Positions 1-9,402 of a DNA stretch of 64,000 nucleotides are shown here, piece after piece. Made by a program: the position numbers and the translations under genes. The stretch comes from Melissococcus plutonius ATCC 35311 (lineage in GTDB: Bacteria; Bacillota; Bacilli; Lactobacillales; Enterococcaceae): assembly GCF_000270185.1 (NCBI RefSeq), contig NC_015517.1, forward strand, positions 54,801 to 118,800, written 5' to 3'. The notes under the pieces were generated by a model, which had not been told where the DNA came from, did no database searches, and saw only the letters and a program-made list of their open reading frames with translations. Each line of letters opens with the position of its first letter. Position 1 is the stretch's first letter.

Positions 1-617
1 TCATCTGTAGCTGCAAATAAGAGGTTAGCTTCATGCAGTTTCTCTATACTGCCTATACCGACCGAAAAACTGCCTGCTTTATTAATGGCTGTAATACCTG
101 CGATTGAGTCTTCAATTCCAATACATTCTTCAGGCTTCAGTTGAATAGCAGCAGCAGCAGCTAGGAAAATATCAGGAGCTGGTTTTCCGGCTTTAACTGC
201 ACTTGGATCAGCAATAGCATCAAAAGCATGATGTAAGTCTAATTTTCTTAAAATAAATGGTGCATTCAGACTAGCAGAAGCAACTGCTAATTTAATATGA
301 TGTGCTTTAAGTGTTTGAATAAATTCTTGAATGCCAGGTAATGTATTTTCTGGCGTTAATGTTTCTAAATAGGTAAGGTAAATATTATTTTTCTCGGTTG
401 CCAGTTCATCAAACTTTGCTTTAGAGACAGTTATATGCAAATAATTCAAAATAATTTGGAGTGAATCTCCTCGGCTAACACCCTTAGTTTTTTCTTCCAA
501 GTCATCTGGTAAAGTTTTGTCAAAATGATCTTTAACTAATTTTCGCCAAGCATCAAAGTGATAAACTGAAGTATCAGCAATGACACCATCCAAATCAAAC
601 AAGGCACCCTTTAACAT
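1..617 (-). CDS. pgmB: beta-phosphoglucomutase (partial, cut by window edge)
   Basis: HAD-superfamily enzyme that interconverts beta-glucose 1-phosphate and glucose 6-phosphate in the cytoplasm. The reverse strand opens with MLKGALFDLDGVIADT: the DxDGV nucleophile motif is followed by YHFDAW, as in beta-phosphoglucomutases. Further on, SVxR-like 'GVSRGDSL', 'VASAS' (motif II), 'AGKPAPDIF' (the motif III lysine) and 'GIEDSIAG' (motif IV) are readable. About 205 residues are present and the C-terminus lies outside the window. A GGGAGGAAC Shine-Dalgarno precedes the ATG, which begins just after the last codon of the upstream rhamnosidase frame, so it is the third gene of a leftward glycoside operon. 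In the family pgmB usually partners a disaccharide phosphorylase; none is seen here. Confidence 0.9.
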   Translation of the reverse strand, partial: MLKGALFDLDGVIADTSVYHFDAWRKLVKDHFDKTLPDDLEEKTKGVSRGDSLQIILNYLHITVSKAKFDELATEKNNIYLTYLETLTPENTLPGIQEFIQTLKAHHIKLAVASASLNAPFILRKLDLHHAFDAIADPSAVKAGKPAPDIFLAAAAAIQLKPEECIGIEDSIAGITAINKAGSFSVGIGSIEKLHEANLLFAATD

Positions 618-618
618 A

Positions 619-3447
619 TTAATGTTCCTCCCGTTCACTTAAAATTGGTGTTTCACATAAAATAGCTGTAATTTGATCAAGTGTTTCAGGTGAAATAGTA
701 ATAAAAGGCAGTAGAAGATTTAATTTAGCTAACGACATAGTACCTAAACCACCATTTAAAGCATTTGGATCATTTCTAAAGAAATCAAGTACAGGATCCA
801 CTTCATCAATCATAGTAACTAATTTTTTATCTTGCATGATTTCTATAACAGGTGTTTCTTCATTGTAACGTTCAACATAATCCTCTGTTGGTATATAGCT
901 AATCATATAGTTACCAGCAGTTAAATCAAATTAGCCACCTTGGTAAAGCTGATCGTTTACCTGAATTGCAACATTTTCTGCTCTTGGTAAATCAACATGC
1001 GTAGTTATGCCAAATGGTACCTGAAGATTTAATTTGATAGTATGATCGATTGTTGCTTCAATTTGATAGTTAACAGCAAATTCACCATAAGGTGTATCAA
1101 AATGACCATTTACATGTTTTAGGCGATAATCAAAGTGCGGTGAAAATACAATTTCTTTATAACCAACAGTATGATCACAGAGACCTAAAAGATATTTGTA
1201 GCCCCATTCCATAATAGCACCAATACTATAGTGATTTAAAGAATTCATGCCTTCTGTATTCATTGAACCATCTGGTTCTACTGAATTCCATCTTTCCCAA
1301 ATAGTGGTTGCACCTAAATCGACTGCATACAACCAGCTTGGAAAATCTTCTTGTAAGAAGATTTTTGTTGCTAATTTATGTTGGCCATATTTAGATAAAA
1401 CTTGGCAAATGAAAGGCGTACCCACAAAGCCAGTTTTCAAATGGTCATTATCTTTATTTAAACGAATTACCAAATCACTAACAACCCGCTCAATTTGGTT
1501 TTCAGGAATTAAATCAAAATGCAAAGCTAGGGCATAGGCAGTTTGTGTATCAATGGCTAAACGACCTGTTTCAGTAATATATTCTTTTTTGATCGTTTCT
1601 TTGATTTGTTTTGCCAACATAGCATAATTCTTAGCATCTTCTATATGGTTCAATAATTTTGCAGTTTCAGCAACAATCTGACTGGAATAATAATAGTACA
1701 CAGAAGCGATAAAATCTTCATCGGTTTTTCCAGTTGGTAAAGCAGGATTTTCACCATCTAATGCCAACCAATCACCAAATTGGAAAGTACCTGTCCATAA
1801 ATTCTTATTTTCAGTTTTACGGCCAATGTAATCTACCCAAGCTTTCATCTCAGGGTAATTCTGTTTCAAGATGGCTGTATCACCATAGACTTGGTACATA
1901 TTCCAAGGAATAATGGTTGCTGCATCTCCCCAAACTGCTGCACCACCATCATGATTTCCCATTGAAGGAGCATACATAGGGACAAGACCATCAAGTTGCT
2001 TTTGTTCTACAGCAATATCTTTTGCATATTTCTTGAAAAAGGCAAAGACATCCATATTGAATGCTGCAGTATTTGAGAAGACTTCAGCATCGCCTGTCCA
2101 GCCCAATCGTTCGTCGCGTTGTGGACAATCTGTTGGCACATCGAAGAAATTACTCTTTTGTCCCCAAATAACATTTTGGAATAGACGATTTACCTTGGGA
2201 TTTTCTGTTTCAATAGAACCAGTTAAACGCATATCTGAATATATGTTTGCTGCTTTGTAATCATTAGCTTGCAAGGGTCTTGTATTTCCTTCAATTTTAA
2301 CATAGCGATAACCATAATAAGTAAAATGTGGACGTACCCATTTTTCTTCGCCATCAGAAATATAAACAAAAGCAGCGCGAGCATCTCTTAAATTGTCTCG
2401 ATAAAAATTACCTTCTTGTAGAATTTCACCTACCTGAAAAACAAGCTTGGTTCCCTTAGGTTCACGGTTATAAAATGCTAACCATCCAGCTTGATTTTGT
2501 CCAAAATCAAGTACTTGTTCTTGTGCAGGTGTTTCAATGATCAATTGGACAGGTAGGTATTCTTTTACCTTAATGGGTAAACTTAGACGATCTTGTAATA
2601 TATTGGTTTCTTCTTCTAAAACAACAACAGGCTGCCAGTGTTCTAGAGTAATCTGATCATCTAAATCTTCACCATAATAAATCGCTGATTTCGTTATTTT
2701 GCCACTTGTTGTTTGCCAAGAAGCATCTGTAATAATTCGTTCAGTTGTACCATCTTTATAAGTAATATGGTATTCGGCAATGGCTTTTTGCCAATCACCA
2801 TAAATATTTTCCTGACCGCCTTCAAAGCCATAATTTCCTTTATACCAACCATCAGCAGTTGAAATTAACAGTTCATGAGTGCGATCAATTTGGGTAAAGG
2901 CAGTTGTGATATCATACGTTTGAACTTGGACCCACTGATCATAAGCCGTAATACCAGGTGTTAAATATTCATCACCGACTTTTTGGCCATCAATATAGGT
3001 TTCATATAATCCTAGACCAGTCATATAAAGGCGAGCAGTTTCAACCGGTTTATTTAATGAAATTTCTTTTTTAAATAACGTATTTTGGATATTTTTATCT
3101 TCATTTGCAATCCATTTAGCAGTAAATGTTTCATGCATTTTACCCGTTTCAAAAAACGTTTGAGCAGTTGTTATAATTTGATCTTCATCCAGTAAACTTA
3201 TTTCAATTTGATAACGAGTTCTAGATGTTAAATTAAGTGCTACGTTAAAATAGTTTTCCTGATAGGGAAGTTCTTCAGTCTGGTAAACTGGTAGTGTTTT
3301 GTCAGTTGTCCAGATTGTTAATTGTTTTTTAACTGGCATAAAGGTATCAGCTTGAATCTTAAAATCAATTCTTAGATCATTAAGTTGAAAACCGATTGGT
3401 TCAATCATATGATTGATTAAAATTTGAGAAATTTCCATGTTTTTCAC
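619..3447 (-). pseudogene. alpha-L-rhamnosidase GH78 interrupted by a late in-frame stop
   Basis: Inverting glycosidase family that removes terminal L-rhamnose. The main frame (931-3447, 838 residues) holds the N-terminal beta-sandwich domains and the (alpha/alpha)6 catalytic barrel. 'CPQRDERLGWTGD' near residue 445 is the GH78 signature with the acidic residues, and 'TTIWERWNS' lies near residue 717. The TAA at 931-933 is followed in the same frame, without any other stop, by FDLTAGNY and then 95 more residues to 619. 'VNDQLYQGG-stop-FDLTAGNYMISY' reads as one continuous C-terminal beta-sandwich strand pattern (G.y.f.y). The intact protein would be about 942 residues. A one-base change such as CAA to TAA would explain it. 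The shortened protein keeps the catalytic barrel and might still work, so loss of function is inferred, not shown. It is the second gene of the operon after the GH3 gene. Confidence 0.8.
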
Positions 3448-3453
3448 TTCCTA

Positions 3454-5157
3454 TTATAATTTTGCTGTGAAATCACCACAGAAGGGATCTACTGGATTGA
3501 TTCCTTCAAAGGCTTCCTGTCCAGTAATTTTTCGCATAACAGCTTCAACACTCGCTTTGTTTCCTGTATAGGCATTAATAAATGTTGAAACACTTGGAAT
3601 GTCAAATAAATGATAAGGATTTGCTGTTGAGATAAACACGGTAGGAATCGCCTGCATAAACCATGGTGAATTAGCTGCCATTAGAGGAATCCAATCCAGT
3701 CTTGTAGTTGTTTGATTGCTGGCTGTTTCAATATTTGCAATATAAAGCGCTAAGTCGAATTTTTCCTTCATATCTTGAACGCCTTCTTCAAAAATTTCAT
3801 GGAAGTCTAACTGTTGAGAATTATAAAGAGAAACAATAAAGCCAACTTTTTCTAACTGCATTTTAAACAGATCTGTGACTTTTCCGCCTTCTTTAAATCC
3901 ACCCTCATCAGAGTCTCCTAAAATAACTAGTCGGATACGTGGGTATCTTTCAGGAGTTAGTGGAAGCAAGTGATCACGATCTTTCACCAATGTCACAGCT
4001 TTTTTTTCGACTTCTTCCGCCAATTTTTCATGTGCTTTGGTATCTAATGCTAATGTTTCCGGTGGTGTAAGCAGTAAACTTTCGTTTGTATCCATGATGC
4101 CTTGCGCTAATTTTGTACCAAGAATTCGCATAATTGCTTCATTGACACGCTCTATTGGCAATTTACCATTTTCAACGGCTTGTCTGATATAGTGATAATC
4201 TTCATCAATGTTTTTATTAAAAAGAATCATATCAATTCCTGCATTGATTGTTTCTGGCAGTAAGTTTTCACGATCTGTTGCTGCATTGTAACCAATCATT
4301 GGGGTTGCGTCTGTAATCGCTAGTCCGTTGAATTGCAGAACATCTCGCAACAATCCATTAATTAAAAGAGAAGAACTGGAAGCTGGTCGTAAATCTTTAT
4401 CGGAAATATCAGGTTGTAAATAACGTTCCCAGGCAGGTTGCGTGATATGGCCAATCATAATACTAGAAATACCTGTTTCAATAAGTTGACGATAGATTTG
4501 TCCATAAGTATTCATCCAGTCATCTTTAGTTAATGAATTTACAGAACTTACTAAATGCTGATCTCTCTCATCCACACCATCTCCAGGAAAGTGTTTGATA
4601 ACTGGGATAACTTGATTTTTTTCTAACCCTTTGATTTGAGCTTCTGCCATTTTCATTACTCGTGTTTTATCACTACCAAATGTTCGTGTGTTTGTAATAG
4701 GATTTCTAAAATTTTTATCAATATCAACAATTGGGGCAAAAGACATATTACAACCGACTTGACTGGCTTCAAAACCAGAAACATTACCTAATTCGTAAGC
4801 ACTTTTTGGATCATCAGTTGCAGCCATTTGAAGAGGCATACCAAACCAAGTGCCTTCAGATATAATGCCATTACCACCAGATTCTAGATTTGCTGCAAAG
4901 AAAAGAGGAACCTGACTAGCTGTTTGAGCTGTTGCTATTTCACGCTTGATTTTTTCAGCCACGTCTGGACGATACATCATACCACCAGGTTGGTATTTTT
5001 CTATGAATTCAGCAATATCCGTCATATTTTCATCTTGACCAATGACAAAAAATAATTGACCAACCTTTTCATCAATTGACATTTTAGCAATTTTTTCTTC
5101 AATATAATTAATTTGTTGTTTATTTAAGCAATAAGGTTTTTTTGTTAAATCTACCAT
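3454..5157 (-). CDS. glycoside hydrolase family 3, beta-N-acetylhexosaminidase-like
   Basis: Cytoplasmic GH3 retaining glycosidase of 567 residues with no signal peptide. The motif KHFPGDG at residues 188-194 followed by D.RDQH (His 201) is the His/Asp acid-base dyad loop typical of the NagZ-like branch. 'LAITDATPM' carries the nucleophile Asp near residue 283. A C-terminal alpha/beta domain follows from about residue 370 ('LVILGDSD'). It is the first gene of a leftward operon with the GH78 and pgmB genes and stands divergent from an AraC regulator. NagZ-type enzymes act on GlcNAc-containing muropeptides or glycans. Because this copy sits with a rhamnosidase, a dietary or host glycan substrate is as likely, and the exact substrate is not readable from sequence. 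Confidence 0.85.
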   Translation of the reverse strand: MVDLTKKPYCLNKQQINYIEEKIAKMSIDEKVGQLFFVIGQDENMTDIAEFIEKYQPGGMMYRPDVAEKIKREIATAQTASQVPLFFAANLESGGNGIISEGTWFGMPLQMAATDDPKSAYELGNVSGFEASQVGCNMSFAPIVDIDKNFRNPITNTRTFGSDKTRVMKMAEAQIKGLEKNQVIPVIKHFPGDGVDERDQHLVSSVNSLTKDDWMNTYGQIYRQLIETGISSIMIGHITQPAWERYLQPDISDKDLRPASSSSLLINGLLRDVLQFNGLAITDATPMIGYNAATDRENLLPETINAGIDMILFNKNIDEDYHYIRQAVENGKLPIERVNEAIMRILGTKLAQGIMDTNESLLLTPPETLALDTKAHEKLAEEVEKKAVTLVKDRDHLLPLTPERYPRIRLVILGDSDEGGFKEGGKVTDLFKMQLEKVGFIVSLYNSQQLDFHEIFEEGVQDMKEKFDLALYIANIETASNQTTTRLDWIPLMAANSPWFMQAIPTVFISTANPYHLFDIPSVSTFINAYTGNKASVEAVMRKITGQEAFEGINPVDPFCGDFTAKL

Positions 5158-5411
5158 TTAATGAACCTCCAATGAGTTTAAAATTTGCACTTATTATTTA
5201 TTATAATGAGAATGGAAGCGAAAACTATTGTTAAAAACAATAAAAATCATGTTCATTTCACAGTTTTATCTGTATAAATTTGGTTTTATTACAGATAAAT
5301 ATAAATAATTAGTATTAAATAATCATTTATATTAATATTTGTATGGTATACTAAGCTTCTTAGGCGGGAAAGATAACTAAATTATGGTAGCATAAGAAGT
5401 GGGGGAAATAG
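5158..5411. promoter_or_regulatory. divergent promoter region of the glycoside operon and araC-type gene
   Basis: AT-rich spacer of 254 bp between the divergent GH3 and AraC-type starts. A good Shine-Dalgarno (GGAGGTTC on the reverse strand) lies just before the GH3 start, and GTGGGGGAAA lies before the AraC start. 'TATACT' at about 5346 is a plausible -10 element for the rightward gene. No convincing operator palindrome was found. Confidence 0.45.
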
Positions 5412-6413
5412 ATGAAGACAATGGTTTTAGAATTATTGAAAAAACATAATTATCCACGTGAATGGAAAAAGTTGGCACCAGAAATGCGTCCAAAAATTAT
5501 TTCATACGTAGGAAAAGAACCTGTATATGAATTTTATCATACTTTAAATGATTCATTGGAAATTAACACCCATTCAGTTGCTGTTTCTGTTCAACCGGTA
5601 GAATCCTTTATTCCTTACCATATGCATAATTATGTTGAGTTAACGATTCCGCTAGTGGGCGAACGTACCGTAGTGACTGAAAATGAAAAAATACATGTTG
5701 CCCAGGATGAAGTAATTATGATTGGTAAGTATACTGTTCACCGCGTTGAACCGATCGATAGGCAAGCTGTAGTGGTTAATCTAACATTAAAAGGAACTGC
5801 TTTTTCATTAAATGATTTTGATTTTATGTATAGAAAGGGAAGTTCACAAAGTATTTCTACTATGTTATTTTCACTTCTTTTTAGTGATAATTTTGGTGAA
5901 GTCCGTTATACACGAATTAATACGCATCATGACAATAAAATTATGGATATTTTATATGATATTATTTATGAATATTATTGTCCAGACATTCAAACTAATC
6001 AAATTATTCATTTTGAAATTTTAACTTTATTTTCTAGATTAATTCGAGTAGCTTCAAATGAAAAAGTAGCTGTCAAAATGAATGATCAACCACCAACCAA
6101 TTTATTGACACTACTTTTATATATTGAAAAGCATTATAGTCATATTACACTGGAAGAAATGGCAGATTATTTTAATTTTAATCCTAATTATTTGTCTGCT
6201 TATTTAAAAAAACAAACTGGATTAACTTTTATCAAACTCGTTCATTTACAAAGAGTAAATGTAGCTGCAGAATACTTAACTTATACAAATGCACCGATTG
6301 AACAAATCTCATTAAAAGTTGGCTATGAAAATCCTTCATATTTTTATAAAATTTTTCGCAAATACCTTGGAGTATCACCAACCGATTATCGTAAACAAAA
6401 TAGCGTTGACTAA
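5412..6413 (+). CDS. AraC family transcriptional regulator
   Basis: DNA-binding regulator of 333 residues. The N-terminal half has cupin-like sensing features ('PYHMHNYVELTIPL', then 'VHRVEP'). The last 100 residues form the double helix-turn-helix of the AraC/XylS family: 'ITLEEMADYFNFNPNYLSAYLKK' is the first HTH and 'IEQISLKVGYENPSYFYKIFRKYLG' is the diagnostic second one, ending 'SPTDYRK'. It lies divergent to the GH3-GH78-pgmB operon and is the likely local regulator, probably responding to a glycan product. Its Shine-Dalgarno is GGGGGAAA before ATG. It ends at a strong two-way hairpin. Confidence 0.9.
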   Translation: MKTMVLELLKKHNYPREWKKLAPEMRPKIISYVGKEPVYEFYHTLNDSLEINTHSVAVSVQPVESFIPYHMHNYVELTIPLVGERTVVTENEKIHVAQDEVIMIGKYTVHRVEPIDRQAVVVNLTLKGTAFSLNDFDFMYRKGSSQSISTMLFSLLFSDNFGEVRYTRINTHHDNKIMDILYDIIYEYYCPDIQTNQIIHFEILTLFSRLIRVASNEKVAVKMNDQPPTNLLTLLLYIEKHYSHITLEEMADYFNFNPNYLSAYLKKQTGLTFIKLVHLQRVNVAAEYLTYTNAPIEQISLKVGYENPSYFYKIFRKYLGVSPTDYRKQNSVD

Positions 6414-6467
6414 TAGGAAAATAGATAGTTAGTTAATTGGTTTAAAACCTAAAAAAAATAATTAAAG

Positions 6468-6512
6468 TTTAAGCAAGCATTTCTTTTTATTTAAAAGAAA
6501 TGCTTGCTTAAA
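6468..6512. terminator. bidirectional hairpin terminator after the AraC gene
   Basis: Perfect 20-bp inverted repeat (left arm 6468-6487, right arm 6493-6512, loop of 5) rich in GCAAGCA. A/T runs inside both arms and at the ends allow it to act in either direction. The surrounding spacer (6414-6850) is otherwise extremely AT-rich with no recognisable gene. Confidence 0.8.
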
Positions 6513-6851
6513 TTCATATTGTAGATTCAAAATTTAAGATATCAGTTTTATAGGTATGAAAATCATAAGTTAATTAGTTATAAATGCGTTAATAGATAGC
6601 TTGTTTAAGTTTCTCAACAACATATTTACTATAATAAATGAAAAAAATATATTTTTATTAATATATTTTACTTAATAGTTGATAATTGTTTTTATTTATC
6701 TTGTTTTTTATTTATTTGTATAATTATTTTAATTAATTTAAAATAAATAGTTTTAATTAATTGTTTTTTTTGTTACTATAATAGATATCCTTTGTTTATT
6801 TTTTATAAAAAAGGATACCAGTAGAAAAGTTCGTTACTCTAAAAAGATTGC

Positions 6852-6872
6852 TCGAAGAAGTGTTACCATTTA
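6852..6872 (+). repeat. left copy of a 21-bp inverted repeat bracketing the adhesin-like gene
   Basis: Perfect reverse complement of 7951-7971. It begins TCGAAGAAGTGTTACC. Outside it the similarity continues imperfectly for about 18 bp on both sides (left ..TTACTCTAAAAAGATTG, right arm reversed ..TCACTTTAAAAAAACTG), so the ancestral repeat was about 40 bp. See the matching finding. Confidence 0.85.
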
Positions 6873-6945
6873 TTTTATTTGTAAAGTTTATCTTTTTGAA
6901 ATCGCTGTCTAGAATAAATTAAACTTATAATTTAGGAGGAATTTT

Positions 6946-7932
6946 ATGAAAAAGTCAATTGTTTTTGCTAGTTTGGGAATTATGTTCTTATCGGCAGGTA
7001 CGCTTTCAACTTTGTCCACATCAGCTCAAGAACAACATACACATACATCAGAAATTATTTCTAATCAAGCTTATGTTAGTAATTTTTCAGAATTAAAAGC
7101 TGCCTTGGCAGAAGATAATGGTATTACTACTATTAGATTAACTGAAGATATCTCCCTAGATAGTGGCATAAAGATTCATCCAAGCAAACAACATGTAACA
7201 ATTGATGGACAAAATCATCAGCTGACAGAACAATCATTAGGCGTACATGGCACCATTTATGTTGATTCAAATTCTAGCACAACAGAAGTTAATGTAGTAA
7301 ATCTTTCGATTATGGGAAAAAATTATTATGGACCTGTCAATGTTGATAATTCTCTAAAGGGTGTAGTGTTAAATTATACCAATGTTAATTACAATGGACC
7401 GCAGTTAGTTCATAACGTTAAAGGATTTGCAAACTTTTATGGCAATACAACGATTAATATAGAGAAAGTTCTGGATGGATCTAACGTTGCGCAAGAGGTT
7501 GCTGAGGTAATGGGAGTAACCATTAATGATAATTTTAAGGTTACTCATAATGGCCAAACAGACAGTGCTTTTTGGATGGGAACCAGTTCTGATGTGCAAC
7601 CATACTTTATCATTAATGATAACGCCAAGGTTTCTATGGATATCAAGAATAATACGCTATTTTATATTGATAACAGTGCTAAACGTCCTCTGGATATGAC
7701 GGTTGGAAAAAATGCAACCTTTGAAGTAAATACAATTAGAGAACTATTTAGACTGGGAAATGCAGGAAATATTTTACTGAAGAATAATTCTAAAACAATA
7801 ATTAATCGATCTACCGATACAACAAAAACACCAACGATCCAATTATCTGGTTCTGTTAAACCTGAAAAAGGTGCTATCTTAAATATTATCCATGCACCAG
7901 AAACAACTGCACCAACAATGTCAGGTGTTTAA
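6946..7932 (+). CDS. secreted pectate-lyase-like (beta-helix) surface protein
   Basis: 328-residue exported protein. A signal peptide covers residues 1-28 (MKKSIVFASLGIMFLSAG ... STSAQ), preceded by a strong GGAGGAATTTT ribosome site. The rest is a beta-rich repeat region with patterns such as 'FSELKAALAEDNGITTIRLTEDI', 'VTIDGQNHQL' and 'NVVNLSIMG', as in right-handed beta-helix 'pectate lyase-like adhesive' domains of enterococcal and lactobacillar cell-surface proteins. No LPxTG, WxL or transmembrane anchor follows, and the gene stops right after 'APETTAPTMSGV'. Larger relatives carry further C-terminal modules, so this may be a shortened member or a freely secreted one. It is bracketed by perfect 21-bp inverted repeats, and a terminator follows. 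Confidence 0.7.
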   Translation: MKKSIVFASLGIMFLSAGTLSTLSTSAQEQHTHTSEIISNQAYVSNFSELKAALAEDNGITTIRLTEDISLDSGIKIHPSKQHVTIDGQNHQLTEQSLGVHGTIYVDSNSSTTEVNVVNLSIMGKNYYGPVNVDNSLKGVVLNYTNVNYNGPQLVHNVKGFANFYGNTTINIEKVLDGSNVAQEVAEVMGVTINDNFKVTHNGQTDSAFWMGTSSDVQPYFIINDNAKVSMDIKNNTLFYIDNSAKRPLDMTVGKNATFEVNTIRELFRLGNAGNILLKNNSKTIINRSTDTTKTPTIQLSGSVKPEKGAILNIIHAPETTAPTMSGV

Positions 7933-7950
7933 TTTGATTTAACCATTCAG

Positions 7951-7971
7951 TAAATGGTAACACTTCTTCGA
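7951..7971 (-). repeat. right copy of the 21-bp inverted repeat
   Basis: Perfect reverse complement of 6852-6872, placed 18 bp after the stop codon of the adhesin-like gene. The two copies lie 1.08 kb apart, too far to form an ordinary terminator. Confidence 0.85.
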
Positions 7972-8002
7972 ACAGTTTTTTTAAAGTGATTGAGATGAAT
8001 GA

Positions 8003-8049
8003 TTAGCCGTCTATATTTTCTATTTATTAGAGAAAATATAGACGGCTAA
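8003..8049 (+). terminator. hairpin terminator after the adhesin-like gene
   Basis: Perfect 19-bp stem (left arm 8003-8021, right arm 8031-8049) containing TAGCCGTC / GACGGCTA, AT-rich towards the loop. Confidence 0.7.
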
Positions 8050-8162
8050 AAATAATGCCGTTTTTAATCTTACCTTAAACTATACAGCTATTTAATATAC
8101 AATTCAGTCGTTGATGAACTGATAAAAAAATAAGATATAATGAGTGAAATTTAAACATGTTA

Positions 8163-8229
8163 AAAGCAAAATTAATTTACATACAATATTATATTATGTA
8201 TAATATTGTATGTAAATTAATTTTGCTTT
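8163..8229. repeat. perfect 31-bp inverted repeat, 5-nt loop
   Basis: Arms 8163-8193 and 8199-8229 are exact reverse complements, beginning AAAGCAAAATTAATTTAC. The stem is longer than ordinary terminators and there is no adjacent gene end to serve, since the preceding gene already has its own hairpin. The rest of 7972-8449 holds no gene I can recognise. It could be a MITE-like relic, a processing site or a barrier to transcription into the PadR operon. Confidence 0.75.
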
Positions 8230-8449
8230 AAATATAAATTTTTAAATTAAAAATTCATCAAATGAATGTAATCTTTTTTGTTTTTAAGTTTTCTAATTAG
8301 AAAGGTTAAGCCTATGAATGCAATCTTAATTGTTAATTCTTTAGATCAATCTAAACTTTAAAAAATTAAGTATAATGAAGGATTCTTCAATCAATTTTTT
8401 AGCTTATATTTACTAGTAATAGCAAATGAATAAAAAAGGAGGAAAGTGT

Positions 8450-8761
8450 ATGGCGATTCAAATTTCTTCTGAACTATTAGAAGGTATTGTGCTATCTGTT
8501 TTAAAAAATGAAGATTTATATGGATATGTTTTAACACAAAAAGTTCAAGCAAGATTTCCAATTTCTGAGTCCACCATCTATCCAGTGTTACGCCGTCTTA
8601 AGAAAAATAATTATTTAAAAACCTATGATCAACCTTACCAGGGACGAAACCGTCGTTATTATCAATTAACTGAAGGAGGAGCTGAACACTTAGTTAAAAT
8701 CATAGATGAATGGACAGCATTTAGTCATCAAGTTAATCAAGCATTGGAGGAAAATCGATGA
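8450..8761 (+). CDS. PadR family transcriptional regulator
   Basis: Small winged-helix repressor of about 103 residues. 'LSVLKNEDLYGYVLTQKV', 'ISESTIYPVLRRLKKNNYL' and 'GRNRRYYQLTEGG' are the PadR signature. I place the start at 8450 (MAIQISSE) because AAAGGAGGAAAG stands directly before this ATG; an earlier ATG at 8426 lacks such a site. It overlaps the next gene by ATGA, so it is cotranscribed with the DUF1700 and DUF4097 genes. PadR proteins in this three-gene arrangement usually control their own operon in response to envelope-active compounds. That is family knowledge, and no operator was identified. Confidence 0.9.
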   Translation: MAIQISSELLEGIVLSVLKNEDLYGYVLTQKVQARFPISESTIYPVLRRLKKNNYLKTYDQPYQGRNRRYYQLTEGGAEHLVKIIDEWTAFSHQVNQALEENR

Positions 8762-9402
8762 AACAAACAATCAATGAATACATTAATGAATTAAAAAATT
8801 ACCTATCAGCCTTAGAAGATGAGGAATCTCAAGATATTTTAGAATTTTATTATGAATTTTTATTAGATGCCGATACGGATAGCAGAAAAGAAATCGAGGC
8901 AGCATTAGGAACACCTAGACAATTGGCACGTAGGATATTAGCTGATTATTCTTTGGTAGAAACCAAAATAGATGATCAGCAATTTAGCGAAAAAGAGCTT
9001 CAACATCAAAATACAAAACGTAATTTACAAAATATTTGGTGGATTTTTCTAGGACTGTTAGCAATTCCTGTTGGACTACCATTAGTGATCCTTTTATTTA
9101 GTATTCTTTTATTTTTTTTCTGTATTATTGCTTCAATCGTTATTCTTTTAGGCGCCTTTCTTTCAATAGCATTATTCATAATTTATAAAACGTTTCCAAT
9201 TATATGGAAACAAGAATGGGCAACAGCCTATTTTTACACCGGTTGTAGCTTAGCAATAATTGCATGTGAATTGCTTGTCATTCCACTTTTCTTGAAATTA
9301 TTACAATCCACTGTTTCATTAGCAGCTAAAGTAGCACGTTGGATTGGTAGGAAGGTTTTCACCAAGCATGATTATCAACAATATGGAGGCCAAATGAAAT
9401 GA
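8758..9402 (+). CDS. DUF1700 (HAAS domain) membrane protein
   Basis: 214-residue membrane protein. The N-terminal 65 residues ('INEYINELKNYLSALEDEESQDILEFYYEFLLDA ... LGTPRQLARRIL') match the HAAS/DUF1700 helical domain, which is thought to interact with the PadR partner. Residues 90-190 contain about four hydrophobic spans. The start overlaps the PadR stop (ATGA) and the end overlaps the next start (ATGA), giving tight translational coupling. PadR-HAAS-DUF4097 modules are common in Firmicutes and linked with envelope stress. The molecular activity is unknown. Confidence 0.85.
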   Translation: MKQTINEYINELKNYLSALEDEESQDILEFYYEFLLDADTDSRKEIEAALGTPRQLARRILADYSLVETKIDDQQFSEKELQHQNTKRNLQNIWWIFLGLLAIPVGLPLVILLFSILLFFFCIIASIVILLGAFLSIALFIIYKTFPIIWKQEWATAYFYTGCSLAIIACELLVIPLFLKLLQSTVSLAAKVARWIGRKVFTKHDYQQYGGQMK

